Origin: Steinernema hermaphroditum
Taxonomy: Eukaryota; Nematoda; Chromadorea; Rhabditida; Steinernematidae
Assembly (NCBI GenBank): GCA_030435675.1
Contig: CM059623.1
Coordinates: 10,380,012-10,444,011 of the forward strand
Direction: 5' to 3'
Length of the DNA stretch: 64,000 nt
Shown here: one piece after another, positions 19,619-30,676 of the stretch
Numbering within the stretch: position 1 is the stretch's first letter
Layout: every line of letters begins with the position of its first letter
Position numbers and translations under genes: made by a program
The notes under the pieces: generated by a model
What the model was told of the DNA's origin: nothing
The model's database searches: none
What the model saw: the letters and a program-made list of their open reading frames with translations, nothing else

Positions 19619-21433
19619 ATGGACAGCCTTACTCCGACACTTCTTATGTGTCTACTTTACATTGTTTTGGGTGCTTTCTAATTCACTGTACGTGCGAATT
19701 CTTAATTATTTAGGAACGATTGCCATCTTAGCTAACATCCTCAACATTTTTATCTTCTTGATCAACAAAGAAATGCGGAAGAAGTACGTGATCTTCATCG
19801 CCTTGGATGTTGGAGAGCTCATCAATGGGCTCTCTTATGTGCTGACAGCGATAGGAAGAGGAAGTAGCCTTCTTGACGGAACGTTTGGCGTTCCGATCAC
19901 GGTCCACGAGTGCTTCTTCGAGGTAAGAATGAATGTTTCTGGAATCTAATCGTGTTCTTTCAACACTAATTTAACAAAGAGCCATTGCTTTGGTTCTCAT
20001 TGCGAACATTCCAGTAGCCTGGGACTCGAAACGCTTGACAGAACCCAAATAACGTCACTACTGTAATCTCGCGCGCGCTCCTCAGGGCGATTGTGACGTG
20101 TCTGGGCCCTGTTAACTGTTGCGCGTCGATCGTGATCGGTTTAACGCGATAGGTAGTAGCCTTCTTGAGGGAACATTTGGTGTTCCGATCATGATCCATG
20201 TCATGCGGACGGAAACACACAAAAGAACCAAAATTTGGACCTTTTGAAGTGATACAAGCTGATTTCGACTGAAGTCTTCAGGATGTTGAGATGTTGCTCT
20301 CCACATTAGCGTGTTTTGTTACTGAGATAAACACTTCAGAATGCTCCAAACATCAGAAATCCAAAGGGCTCAAATCGGGAGAGTTAAACGGTCGAACAGA
20401 TTTGTTCCTCTCGAACGTGGTTTAGGCTCCGTGGGGTGGTTCTGCCTAGTCCTGTTGGAGTGACTTTCTCCCTTTCTGTTAACCTCTGCGTTCTCCATGT
20501 TCGAAGTTTGCACGTATAGGGAATAATAACATTTAGATGTAGTAAATATTGTAAAGTAATAAAGAGTGTCACATATTTGTGCTTATTTTAAGCGTTACTG
20601 GGTGCACAGCCTCATTGTTGGAACCGAGCTACCCGCCCTCGTAACGACTGCGATCTCCATCGAACGAATCCTGGCCGTCAGAAGGCCAATATTCTACAAA
20701 AGAGTCGCCACCATGAAGACAAGGATCCTAATCCTGGTTGTGGTCACCTTCATTCAGCTGGTAAGATGCCGCACGAAGAACACAGAATTGATTGTTGCGT
20801 CCCATAGGGTTTCCTTTCCACAGCTGCCATTTCGGCTTATCACAATGTCACTGAACATAAGACGCGGCAATGTTTCATAATCACCTCAACCGCCTCCTTC
20901 TTCTCCACATTTCACTTCAGCTTCGTCATTCTCGCTTATGTCATTAGCTTTGTGTCGCTTTTAATTACCTTTGTTTTCCACAAGGCAAGTGCGACAAATC
21001 CAAGGCCGAAACCATATTACTTTAGAAATTGCACAAGAACAGCAATGGTGCAAAAGCTGATCACCACCTCGGGTTGTCCTTGTCGGTCACCGGGTGCTCC
21101 ATAGTTCTCGTGGCCATGCCCAGTGCGGTGATGATGGGGCTGAAGTGGGAATGGTTCGTCATCAATGACCTCGGAATTGGATTCTGTTATGCAACCACAG
21201 GGTTATAGAATCGCCATAGGATTAACACAACAGGCTCTTTTAGGTTCCTGTCGGTGGCCACCACCATTCTAAACTTCATCTATCGTGATGAGTACCGTAG
21301 CCAGCTGAAGAGCGTCTTCAGATTAAACACAAAGCAGAAAACGAAAGTGGAAAACTTCGTTTCGCCGATGCCGGCCTTTCCGAAGTGGAAGAACAAAGTG
21401 GCTGCCGGGAAAGGAATGTACCCTGTAATGTGA
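19619..21433 (+). CDS. 7TM chemoreceptor-like GPCR, family A copy 2
   Basis: Six exons (19619-19670, 19714-19922, 20593-20760, 20808-20984, 21026-21201, 21244-21433) give 323 residues. The exons match copy 1 in length (209, 168, 177), except that the fifth is 9 nt shorter, removing part of the basic third loop. Motifs include VHECFFE before TM3, GTELPALVTTAISIERILAV, TRQCFII in the second loop, and a TM7 with TTILNFIYRDEYR. The N-terminus is short (about 17 residues). Intron 4 appears to be a GC-AG intron (AAG|GCAAGT). Intron 2 is unusually long (670 nt) and contains a decayed copy of part of exon 2. The reading frame is intact, so the gene is probably functional. Orientation is opposite to copy 1. 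Confidence 0.87.
20147..20205 (+). repeat. decayed partial duplicate of exon 2 inside intron 2
   Basis: About 59 nt (GTAGTAGCCTTCTTGAGGGA onward) match 19850-19911 of the upstream exon, with roughly ten substitutions and a 6-nt gap. It has no reading frame of its own. Confidence 0.8.
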
Positions 21434-21794
21434 ATACTGAATCGCCCGCACTCATGCCAATGTTCTCCCAACCATCGTGTCATATTTAATAAAAATTGCG
21501 CGAAGTGTAAATCTGTCTTTCGGGCACTTTTTGCAAGCGGATATTTAATAATTTTGGATCCTGGCCTAAATAAAATAACTGTTGAAACAACTGCTTTTTT
21601 ACCGAAAGGTGCTGGAGCATGCTCGCTCTTCTTCTCCTTGTGCTCTTGGAGCTCCTGGAACACCGGAGTGTTGCAATCGGCGAGGTTCTCTGGGAAGCAT
21701 TCCGCGTCAATTGATAGAAGCACTGTACCTTGCCTAATACGATCTTTCATACGTCTTTGGCTCTTACTGTACTTTCATTTGCGATCGGTCCATT

Positions 21795-21895
21795 AGCTCT
21801 CTCAGAAATGAGTTAAGTGAGCGGTCGTTCTTGGCTGTCGTTGTAGGTGTAATGATTTCCCCGGCTTCCAAAAGGCCTAGAACACTAGGTAGTCT
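21795..21895 (-). repeat. dispersed repeat R1, copy 2
   Basis: The reverse complement of this block aligns along most of its length with 17683-17757 and continues into the TCATTTCTGAGA end shared with 26450-26460. Confidence 0.75.
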
Positions 21896-23134
21896 GGGAA
21901 AGAAGGTCATCACTACCGCCCGATTCCGCCGCACCGCCACGAGAAGTATAGCTGCAATTTTCAAAGTGCCGAGGTACGAAAGCGATCGGATGATGTCGAG
22001 CCAGCCGGTCGATTTTTTCGTGACTTTGACTTCGAAACTGTGGTGATGAACGTGCACGCCAACTGTTTATCTACACTATGAGCGCTGACGTTCCTATTCA
22101 TTTAACCATAAATCCGTCAAGCTTCAGCCGATGTGGGTTACATCTTTGTTTTTATCGTAGTCATGTCTAATTTTAGCCCTCATAAGCTGTTTCCATAAAC
22201 TCAGGCTTTCACTTGCTCCCATGAACTATGCCATAAATCCGTTGTTTTTCGGATCGTTCAAAGTTTCATTCATTCCGTGACCTTTTGACGCTACCTGTTT
22301 ACTCGAGCATAAATTCGCCTTGTCGGAAAACAATTTCAGTCATGTGTATAAGAGCATTTTTTAAGACAAAACACAGGTGCCGTGATTAAACTGTTTGCTA
22401 GTTTCGCCTTGTTTCATTAAAAGTCCTTTTCGCCTTGAACTGAGAAACACTGTTACGTTAATGTCCGACTACCGTAATTTCATTATCTGGGTGGGTGGTT
22501 TTTTCACCAGCTCTAGTTTGGATCAAGAGGCGAAGAGAGACATTTCGTAGTTGGACAGCTTCGATTCCTGATCAGTGAAAAAACATGCTCATAAACAACA
22601 GCTGACTCAGTGATTGATATTAAACGGCGACTTGATGTCATACATCACGAATACATAATAAAATATGTATTTAATAAAAAGCCCACCTACACCCTTCACC
22701 GCGCAAGAATGCATAATCGAGATGATTAGATTATACGACACGAGACAGTGCGACATTCGTAGGTCGAGCAATTAGTATTTGAACCGTTATGTCCTTCTCT
22801 GTTTTTTGCAATGAGATCTCTGTTTCAGTGCTGTACTAAGGAATCGCTAACAGTGGAGCGTCCTAAGCCTGATCTTGCAATTACAAAAGCCGCATTTGCT
22901 AAAGTTTAGAAATTGTGGTAGGATGGAAAGTGATAAGGCCGAAGTTCTGATGTCCTTCACTTTTTTCCGATCATTACGTCGATGGATACCCGTGACTTCT
23001 CAGGTCATAGTTGCCAAAAAGCCGGAAATTCATGGGTCTTTTTGTCTTTTGTTCTCCATCCATTGAAAAAGCACACATTGGATCTCATACGTCTATATTC
23101 TCTTCCGCTCTTTTCACTTGCTTCACTGCCTCAT

Positions 23135-23180
23135 CGTCCTGTGATCTGATGGAGCGGTCGTTTTTGGCCGTCGTTGTTTC
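23135..23180 (-). repeat. dispersed repeat R1, short copy
   Basis: Its reverse complement shares only the ACGACGGCC-x4-ACGACCGCTC core with the longer copies. Confidence 0.5.
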
Positions 23181-24391
23181 ACGGCTTACGGTAAATATCT
23201 ACTTTTTTTGCCATCTTCCTGGTCAATCTGGTCATAACCATGCCGAGGAAAACATATACATACTACTTATCTATCCTATTTATAATAGTCATCACCCCCA
23301 CCCCCAACTCAGTAGAAACAAGGGATCTTATTCGAGTGGTAAAACTTCAACCATCTCGAAAACGATCGCTCACCGAACTCATTTGAATTTTGAGAGAATG
23401 AACGGATTGTCACCGATACAAACAATTTTTTCGAGCTCTCTTCTTTTGCAAATTCCACTGAGAAATCGGATCGTCATATATCGTGTCGCAGTGTATTGTG
23501 GCAGCTCACGTCAGTGCCTCCAACGCTTTTCTACGTGTAAATGATGACTAAGGCGGCCTACATGTGATGGCCATAGAACGATATAAGTGCATAGACGGCT
23601 CAGAAAATAATTTTTTGCGTTTATGTTTATGCTCCACTCTGACGGAAAAGTCCCATGTTCGGTGACGCCGAGAATGCAAAGAAAATTTATAATTTTATCG
23701 AGTAGAATATTTCTTATTTTATATGAATAAACAAAGGAAGAGCTCTAGGGCATCTCGTCGGAGATCATGAAGGAAGATCATTATCGATCATTATAGGACA
23801 CGCGTGGTGATGCCGAGGGAGATCCTCGCGGTAGTCGTTGATCGGCGACGGGAAGATGGCAATGAGGGTGATGCGACCAGGTTCACGATCAAGTTGGGAA
23901 TAGGGGCTTCTGGCGGATGAAGAGCGAGAACTCGAGGAGCGTGTAGTTGTTCGTACTTCTTTTTGCTTACCGTACTCCCCAGGATGTATCGTCGTCTTCG
24001 ATGATTTGCGGTGACTAATATTTCTTTCGATGATTAATAAACACCTGATGTTAAATGAACACTTCTCTATTAGAAACGAAGGCAAAAAAATGTATTCCGT
24101 TTACCAGAGATCAGAGAATATTTTTTTTGCGTAAGCCTGGGGCTACCCTATGAGAAGTTCGCACAGAAGTACAAATCAACTAAAAGTTCTGTTTGCGTTT
24201 CAGTGATTTTTAAAAGACTTCTGAATTTTCACATATCATAGAACCGTTGTATTACGATGTCTATGATCTAATTAGGACTACCGATTCAAGCGCGTAATTA
24301 TGCTTTGTCGTCGGGCCGCCTTGCGTAATCCCTCCCCCAGGAGACTTGTTTTCTACTTGGCCATTCTCACCTTCGTTTCTCTCAGGTCGAC

Positions 24392-25765
24392 ATGGAGAAT
24401 CAAACCGGAAGTGAGAATGTCACAACCGTAATCAATGTGACGACCGAATTTGTATTCTCCGACCCGAGACCCACTCTTATTATGTGCTCAATGTATATGG
24501 TACTGGGTAGGTGGACAAATACGAAAATTCAATTAAATCTGTTTTTAGGAATCACTGCCATTCTAGCCAATATACTCGACATAACAATCTTTCTCACAAA
24601 TAATGAACTGAGGCGACGGTTCATGTTCTTCATCGCGCTGGATGTAGGAGAACTCATTGATGGACTCTGCTATCTGCTCACTTCGATTGGGAGAGGTTCT
24701 GGCGTTCTTTCAGGGACCTTTGGAATCCCGATAAGTTATCACGACTGTTTTTTTAAGGTAAGCTGAGCCCTTAAAGATAAGACTTGTGCGCTGCCAAAGA
24801 AAGCAAAAAACTAAATTTCAACATGAGCATTGCCCTTGTACCCCTTCCTATCTTAGGTCTTTTCAGCGCTACTGGGTCCATGCTCTTATCATGGGCACCG
24901 AACTACCCGCCCTGATCACCATCGTCATTTCGGCCGAGCGAATCATCGCTGTGCACAAACCGAAACTCTACAACAGAATAGTCACCACCAAAACCAAAAT
25001 TATTTCTCTAGTTGTTGTCGGCATAATCCAACTGGTAAGATTCCCACCGTATTCCTGCATCCATCCTCGCCTTCAGTGCTTTCTTGCCATAGCCGGCATC
25101 TCTGCCTACCACAACATGGAAGAAGCCAACACTCGCCACTGCGCTATCATCACCTCCACTGCCACCTACTTCTCCACCTTTCACTTCAGCTTCGTTGTCG
25201 GCGCCTACGTCGTCAGTTTCACGAGTCTCCTAATTATTTTCATCATTCACAGGGTAGGTGACTCGGCTCTATTGTCCTCCAATACCCGGAATCCAATTTA
25301 GAAGATTCAAAGGAACGCGAGCAACAGCTATGGGAACAAGAAGAACCCGCAGCTCGGCTTTTTCCTTTCTGTCACCGGCATATCGATCATTCTCGTCGCC
25401 ATGCCCAGCGTTGTTATGATCGGCATACGGTGGAAGTGGTTCGCTGTTAACGACATCATCGTCGGGCTGACGTATTCAACTACGGGGTGAGAGAGCGCCG
25501 GAGAGTAACCGAGATGAACGGTCGATTTAGTTTCCTCTCGATCGTCAACACCATCAACAACTTCATCTTCCGCGACGACTACAGGGCCCAGTTCAAGTCG
25601 TTCCTGCAGCTTCGCTTCTCCTCTGTCAAACCCAAAACGCTTACAGTCAGCGTCACCAAGCTGCCCACTGGACGCATCCGTCCGATTACAGTGGCACAGC
25701 ACTCGTCCACGAAGAGCTCCGGCATCCATAAGGTGTTCGTTGTTACCATGAAGGTCAAGAAGTAA
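24392..25765 (+). CDS. 7TM chemoreceptor-like GPCR, family A copy 3
   Basis: Six exons (24392-24506, 24549-24757, 24867-25034, 25077-25253, 25302-25486, 25531-25765) give 362 residues. The extracellular N-terminus is longer than in copies 1 and 2, with at least three N-glycosylation sequons (NQT, NVT twice). Key motifs are YHDCFFK before TM3, GTELPALITIVISAERIIAV at the cytoplasmic end of TM3, TRHCAII in the second loop, a basic third loop (KIQRNASNSYGNKKNPQ) and TM7 NTINNFIFRDDYR. The C-terminal tail is basic and Ser/Thr-rich, suited to kinase regulation. Internal exon lengths equal those of copies 1 and 4. A poly(A) signal follows at 25810. It is probably a sensory receptor; the ligand is unknown. 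Confidence 0.9.
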
Positions 25766-25809
25766 TCGAACCGAATTCACATGAATGGCAGAAAAGTTCA
25801 CTTAAATGA

Positions 25810-25815
25810 AATAAA
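25810..25815 (+). terminator. poly(A) signal AATAAA
   Basis: AATAAA lies 45 nt beyond the stop of family A copy 3. Confidence 0.65.
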
Positions 25816-27872
25816 GTTAACCTTAAAATGCAATCGAACATCGTCGTCCAACGTTGTGGCTAATTGTTGTCGGTTTGTTATTCGGTTGTCTCTCAAATTT
25901 GTGATAATTCCGAGTCTCTCTACGGCTTCTTAGTATCGAATCCGATCCTACACGTGCATTCACTCTTAATGTCATAAATGAAAACCAAGGAAAAAGAAGC
26001 CAGTTTCGACAAAAAGCTGCTATAAGCAGGTGTCTCTTGCGATGCCACTCGTGATGAGAAACACTATCGCGAACATCTTAAGATCATTTTGATAGAGCAT
26101 TAAAGGGCCTGTTGCTCTATGTGTGCATGTTTCCGTTTCATTGGTTTCAGATTCCGGTTCACTGCCGCTATGCCTCTGGGGACGTTACGCTATCCATTTG
26201 TCCACTTAAGTAAAAAGGAATGGTACTGTGCAACAATGGCCAACTGTGGATACCGCTGGCAGGCTACCGGTGTCCTGCCGCTCGGACTTTAGCGTCTTAA
26301 ATCAAGCGTGTTTTCATTTATTTCTTTTGCTCTTGAATCAGTGATATTCACCATACATATAATGTGATAGTGCACAACAAAAAACCACCGGCCTTCTAGG
26401 GGCCGGGTCGATCATTGCGCCAACAAGGAACGACGGCTCACTCAACTCATTTCTGAGAATAATTTTAGACTGGTAATTGATGATGGGGACAGATTTCCGA
26501 ATAAGACTGCGGATGACCGTTGAAGACGAATAAGTAATAACTTGAGCTAGTCATTTGTGATGATAATAGCTTTTTGAGCATGGATAACGAATGAATATGG
26601 ATGCCAGTTTATTCTTCAATCTTGATGTGCCCAAACGATTCTTCTATCATTATGTTAAGGGGGATAAGCTAAGAGGATTTTTGCCTTCTTCGGAGCTTCG
26701 ACACAACGTCGAAGTAGAAGAGCTGTTGTTGTCCTATCAGTGCGCGGTCTTCGAAGCCATGAAGAGGCTGAATCCAGAAGTAGCGGGGCGCAGAGGGCAA
26801 AGTGGAAACCCATCGTCGGATCAGCTGGCGGTGGAGACTTCGAAATCGAGCGCGTTTTTGATTATGATCGTTGTCATGATCGGTGAGGGTGCGCAGATTC
26901 ATAAATCATCGCTCTTTTCACGAGACTTTTGTATTTTGCTGCAGAAGTCCAGGGGCGCACTTTGACTGCACTAGCGTAAATTAAACTGCTGTTCGAAGAG
27001 TCCATTACGCACTAATGTCAATTTTTGGGAATGTATTTTATGCTTTCATTTTGTTGTCACTGTTATTCACACTTCCATCTTTCTTCTTTATTTTTTGCTT
27101 GACTTATTTGAGTAGAAATAGAAATTTATATTTAAATACAAATGTCCATATTAGGCATGTACTTCTGAATGCAAAAGTTTTTGCTCGAAATACAGCTCAA
27201 TCTAAATGACGCTTTTCAGAACAATGTTGCGAATATGAACATGGGTGATTCGACGATGGATTCCGAGAGGAAAATGAATTTTCTATAAACATCACGTGTA
27301 ACATCAACAGCGCTTGTCTCGGGCCAAGGATTAATTGAGTAACCTCTTGTTTTCGCTCAGTGATGTATGAGAGAAAATTAGATTCTGTACGAGTTTATCT
27401 TCTGGCAATCATACAGCTTCTTAAAATGATCGCACTTGAGGAAGAGTTGATAGCACTACGAAACTCTACACGTGATGACAGCTCATATGAATACTACCTT
27501 GTCCATGAGATCCGTGGGATTGGTTGTACTTGGGGTAGACTGTTACGGACGCGACGATTCCCAGCGTCCTGGGACAATAAAGAGTGCCAGTCGAAGTTCG
27601 TTCCCACACGGCCCTGTCGTTTCTACTTTCCATCCAGTAGTCGTCTGCTTCGTCAAAGAAGGCCGCGATTCATCACACACCTCCATCTTCAAAGAAGTAT
27701 CCTGTCAGTGCTAGAAGTGGCAGGTATCAGTTGTCCATTTGATAAGCTGACCGTGGGATTAGTTGCATCCGACCTGGGGTAGACGACATACGAACACAGG
27801 TTATTGACAAAGTACGTAAAAATTTTATATAAATGTTTCTAATGTTGTGCTTTTAAATGTTTTTCTTGTTGC
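25816..27872. other. spacer between convergent receptor genes
   Basis: Contains repeat R1 at 26389-26460. An open frame at 26591-26965 and its antisense partner show no domain, and I reject both as genes. Confidence 0.45.
26389..26460 (+). repeat. dispersed repeat R1, copy 3
   Basis: It matches 17683-17757 with several small deletions and shares the CTCACTCAACTCATTTCTGA end with the reverse complement of copy 2. Confidence 0.75.
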
Positions 27873-30676
27873 TCATCTGCTTTCTCGATGCGAGGTGACA
27901 CCCTCTCTCAGACGTCCAATTTCGGTCAGTGGACTGATCCTGGACGTGACGAACACGCGAGATCCACCTGCTGACTTCAGGTTGAACCGGATGAACTGCT
28001 TCAATTGGATACGGTACTCTTCTCGGAAGATGAAGTTGAGAATTGTGTTTGTCACTGAGAGAAATCTGCAAAGTGCGCTTTGACTTCTGAAGTAAGCACT
28101 AGTGAACGTACCCCGTGGTGGCGTAGGTCAGACCAACTCCGATGTCGTTGACCGTGAACCAGTGCCACCTAATCCCTATCATCACAATGCTCGGCATCGC
28201 CACGAGGATAATCGAGGATCCCGTGACCGAGAGGAAGAGACCGAGTTGCGGGTTCCTCCTTCGACCATAGCTGTTCTGAGCGTTCTTCTTGATTTGCTGA
28301 AATGGGAAGAGTGAATTTTCTTTTGGCGTTTTTTTTCGTACTCTGTGGATTATGTAGATGACCAGGAGTGACACAAAGCTGACGACGTAAGCACAGGCGA
28401 TAAAGGTGAAGTGGAAGGTGGAGAAGAAGGTTGCCGTGGAGGTGATGATGGCACAGTGGCGGGTGTTCGATTTTTCCATGTTTTCGTAAGCGGAGATACC
28501 GGCTATGGTGAGAGAACACTGAAAAGAGAGAAATTCAAACAGGCTGCTTATGGAAAGGAATTTTTTTAAATTTCTGATTCGATTATCAGGAGAGTGGAAA
28601 CAAAATGTGTGTATGTGTCAGTGACAAAATGGACAAATACGCGTTCACCACGATGGTTTTTGTACTTTTCTTGGGTATGTTACAGCCATAAACCAGTACT
28701 AATGCTGCTAAGAATGGGTTTTTGTATGTGGAGGCTTTCTTGAAATCATAAATTTCTGAGTAATGAGTGCTTTGTCTTTGTCATGCAAATCTGTCAGTAT
28801 TTCAAAAAATTTCCACGAAGTCCTAGCACCGTTTCTACCAAGTGTTCTTTCTGCACAAAAGACCGTTCGTCGATAGAGTTTGTCGTTGGATGGACATCGA
28901 GAAGAGTATTTCGAAGGGATACGTTTGATTTCTGACCTCTTAGGTCAAAATTAGTACTCGTACTATAGGCTTATTTATAGCCAATCAACGCCCGCCGAAC
29001 GCATAATTGGATGCCCGACGGACCAAAAATCAAAACACTTCCGGATTCTGGACTGCTTTGTTGTGATCTTTTGCTGGCACTTCTTACACACAGCACTTGA
29101 TCTGTCTCGATCTTGACACTTCCATCATCATCACTGAGCATAATAAGACGATGAAGGCATTTTGAGGGAAGAACTGCGGAACTCAAAACACGGGCACAGC
29201 GATTATCCCCGTACACTGTCTCTATTTAAACGAGTTAAGATTATTGTTTCAAGAACGGAAAGCCTCGAGAGGATTTCCCGAGCCCTGTTCTAGGCCTTGA
29301 TTGGTTGCCCCCTGTAGAGACACTTGTCTTTTTACGGATGTTGGATAATTTAAGTAGGACAATGACTGCCTGCTAAGTACAAAAACGATTCAGTCGAGGT
29401 TTCGACATCAGACGTGAACATCAGGTGCCAAAATTCAAAATTCGCTTTTGCCTTCTGTAATATGGAAGCACGTTTTGAAATTTGTATAAAAAGTTCACGT
29501 TATTGGGATTCGATGTTTTCATAAAGTTTTCATAACATATTGTTGCATTTTTAATTACAAACATGACTGCTAAGTAAGTCTAAAAACGGCTCATTTGATG
29601 TTTTTACAAACATTATGTTAACGAAATGTTAGGTCAAGGAAAAAAGATACGCAAACAATGTATATTCACACTTTTGTTTGTATGCGTTGTCCGTGACATC
29701 TAGCCTAACTTATTTATCCATCTGTTATCATCGCGTACTTATGTTATGGCGATCCCCAAATCCTAAATGTTATGCGTTTATCTTATCAACCATTGAGTTT
29801 AAGTTGAGTACTGCAGTCCTAGCTCAATAGCCAGCATGACGCCTAAGGACGATCATTGGGTTTAAAACACTTAGTTTCACAACAGCGCAGTGGAGATTGT
29901 TTCTTGGTAGTCAACATGCACTTGGACTTCTGGGATGTGGGTTAAGCAGAATTTACGGATATTTCTCACGAATATGAAAAATCTTGGTGGGTACCTTTGC
30001 TTTCATTCTGCGTATGGTCAAGTCACAGGTGAAAAGAACCAAATAGATTCAAAATTCAAAGATTCAAAGATAACATAACCTACCAACTGTAAAACAACCA
30101 CGCCAACAAGGGAAGCCACCTTCGTTCTGTGTGTCACAATCGCACTGTAGAGCTTAGGCTTGTGCACAGCCAGAATTCGCTCTATCGAGATGACGACGGT
30201 GATGAGCGCCGGTAGCTCGGTGCCCATAATCAGAGTGTGCACCCAGTAGCGCTAAAACAGGATGATGGTAACCGTAAGCTCCATGAGCAATGTCCAAACT
30301 GACATTGAAGAAACAGTCGTGGTAGGTAATCGGCACTCCAAAGGTACCATCCAGCACTCCAGATCCCCGTCCTATGGACGTCAGCACATAAGACAGCCCG
30401 TTGATCATCTCTCCAGCATCCAAAGCGATATAGAATATGTACTTCCTCCTCAGCTCGTCGTTGGTCAGAAAGATGGCGATGTTCAGGATATTGGCTCCTA
30501 TTGCCGTCACTCCTAGGAGACCGTTTCTGATGCTAAGAGCTCAAAACCCACTTACCAAGGACCATGTAGAGACCACACATAAACAAAGTGGGCGTCGCGC
30601 TATCGAATACAAAATTGTCCGTGACATCCACGGTTCCGACGACCGTCGACGTGCTCACAATAGGGAAGTCGGCCAT
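27873..30676 (-). CDS. 7TM chemoreceptor-like GPCR, family A copy 4
   Basis: Six exons (30676-30556, 30512-30304, 30251-30084, 28518-28342, 28296-28112, 28065-27873) give 350 residues. Exons 2-5 have exactly the family lengths (209, 168, 177, 185). Motifs include YHDCFFN, GTELPALITVVISIERILAV, TRHCAII, QIKKNAQNSYGRRRNPQ in the third loop and NTILNFIFREEYR in TM7. Intron 3 is 1565 nt, far longer than the others, so the gene could be mistaken for two fragments; phase and exon lengths show that it is one gene. The tail is basic. Protein-level similarity to copy 3 appears the highest of the set. Nothing suggests inactivation. Confidence 0.88.

Larger units (their letters stand above)
21434..24391. 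other. spacer with repeats
   Basis: About 3 kb between two plus-strand family A genes. It holds two inverted copies of repeat R1 (21795-21895 and 23135-23180). A minus-strand frame at 23765-24085 has a Ser/Arg-rich stretch (TTRSSSSRSSSARS) and a good splice donor near 23975, but no start or partner exon that I can defend. Confidence 0.4.

Noticed and set aside
23765..24085. Ser/Arg-rich minus-strand frame
   Set aside because: A splice donor is visible but no start or partner exon could be joined in phase; too weak to call.
26591..26965. 124-codon open frame
   Set aside because: No signal peptide, domain, splice structure or compositional bias; the antisense strand is equally open.
28342..30676. 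Two separate receptor fragments (30.7-30.1 kb and 28.5-27.9 kb)
   Set aside because: Exon lengths and phases complete one six-exon family A gene across a 1565-nt intron, so they are one gene.
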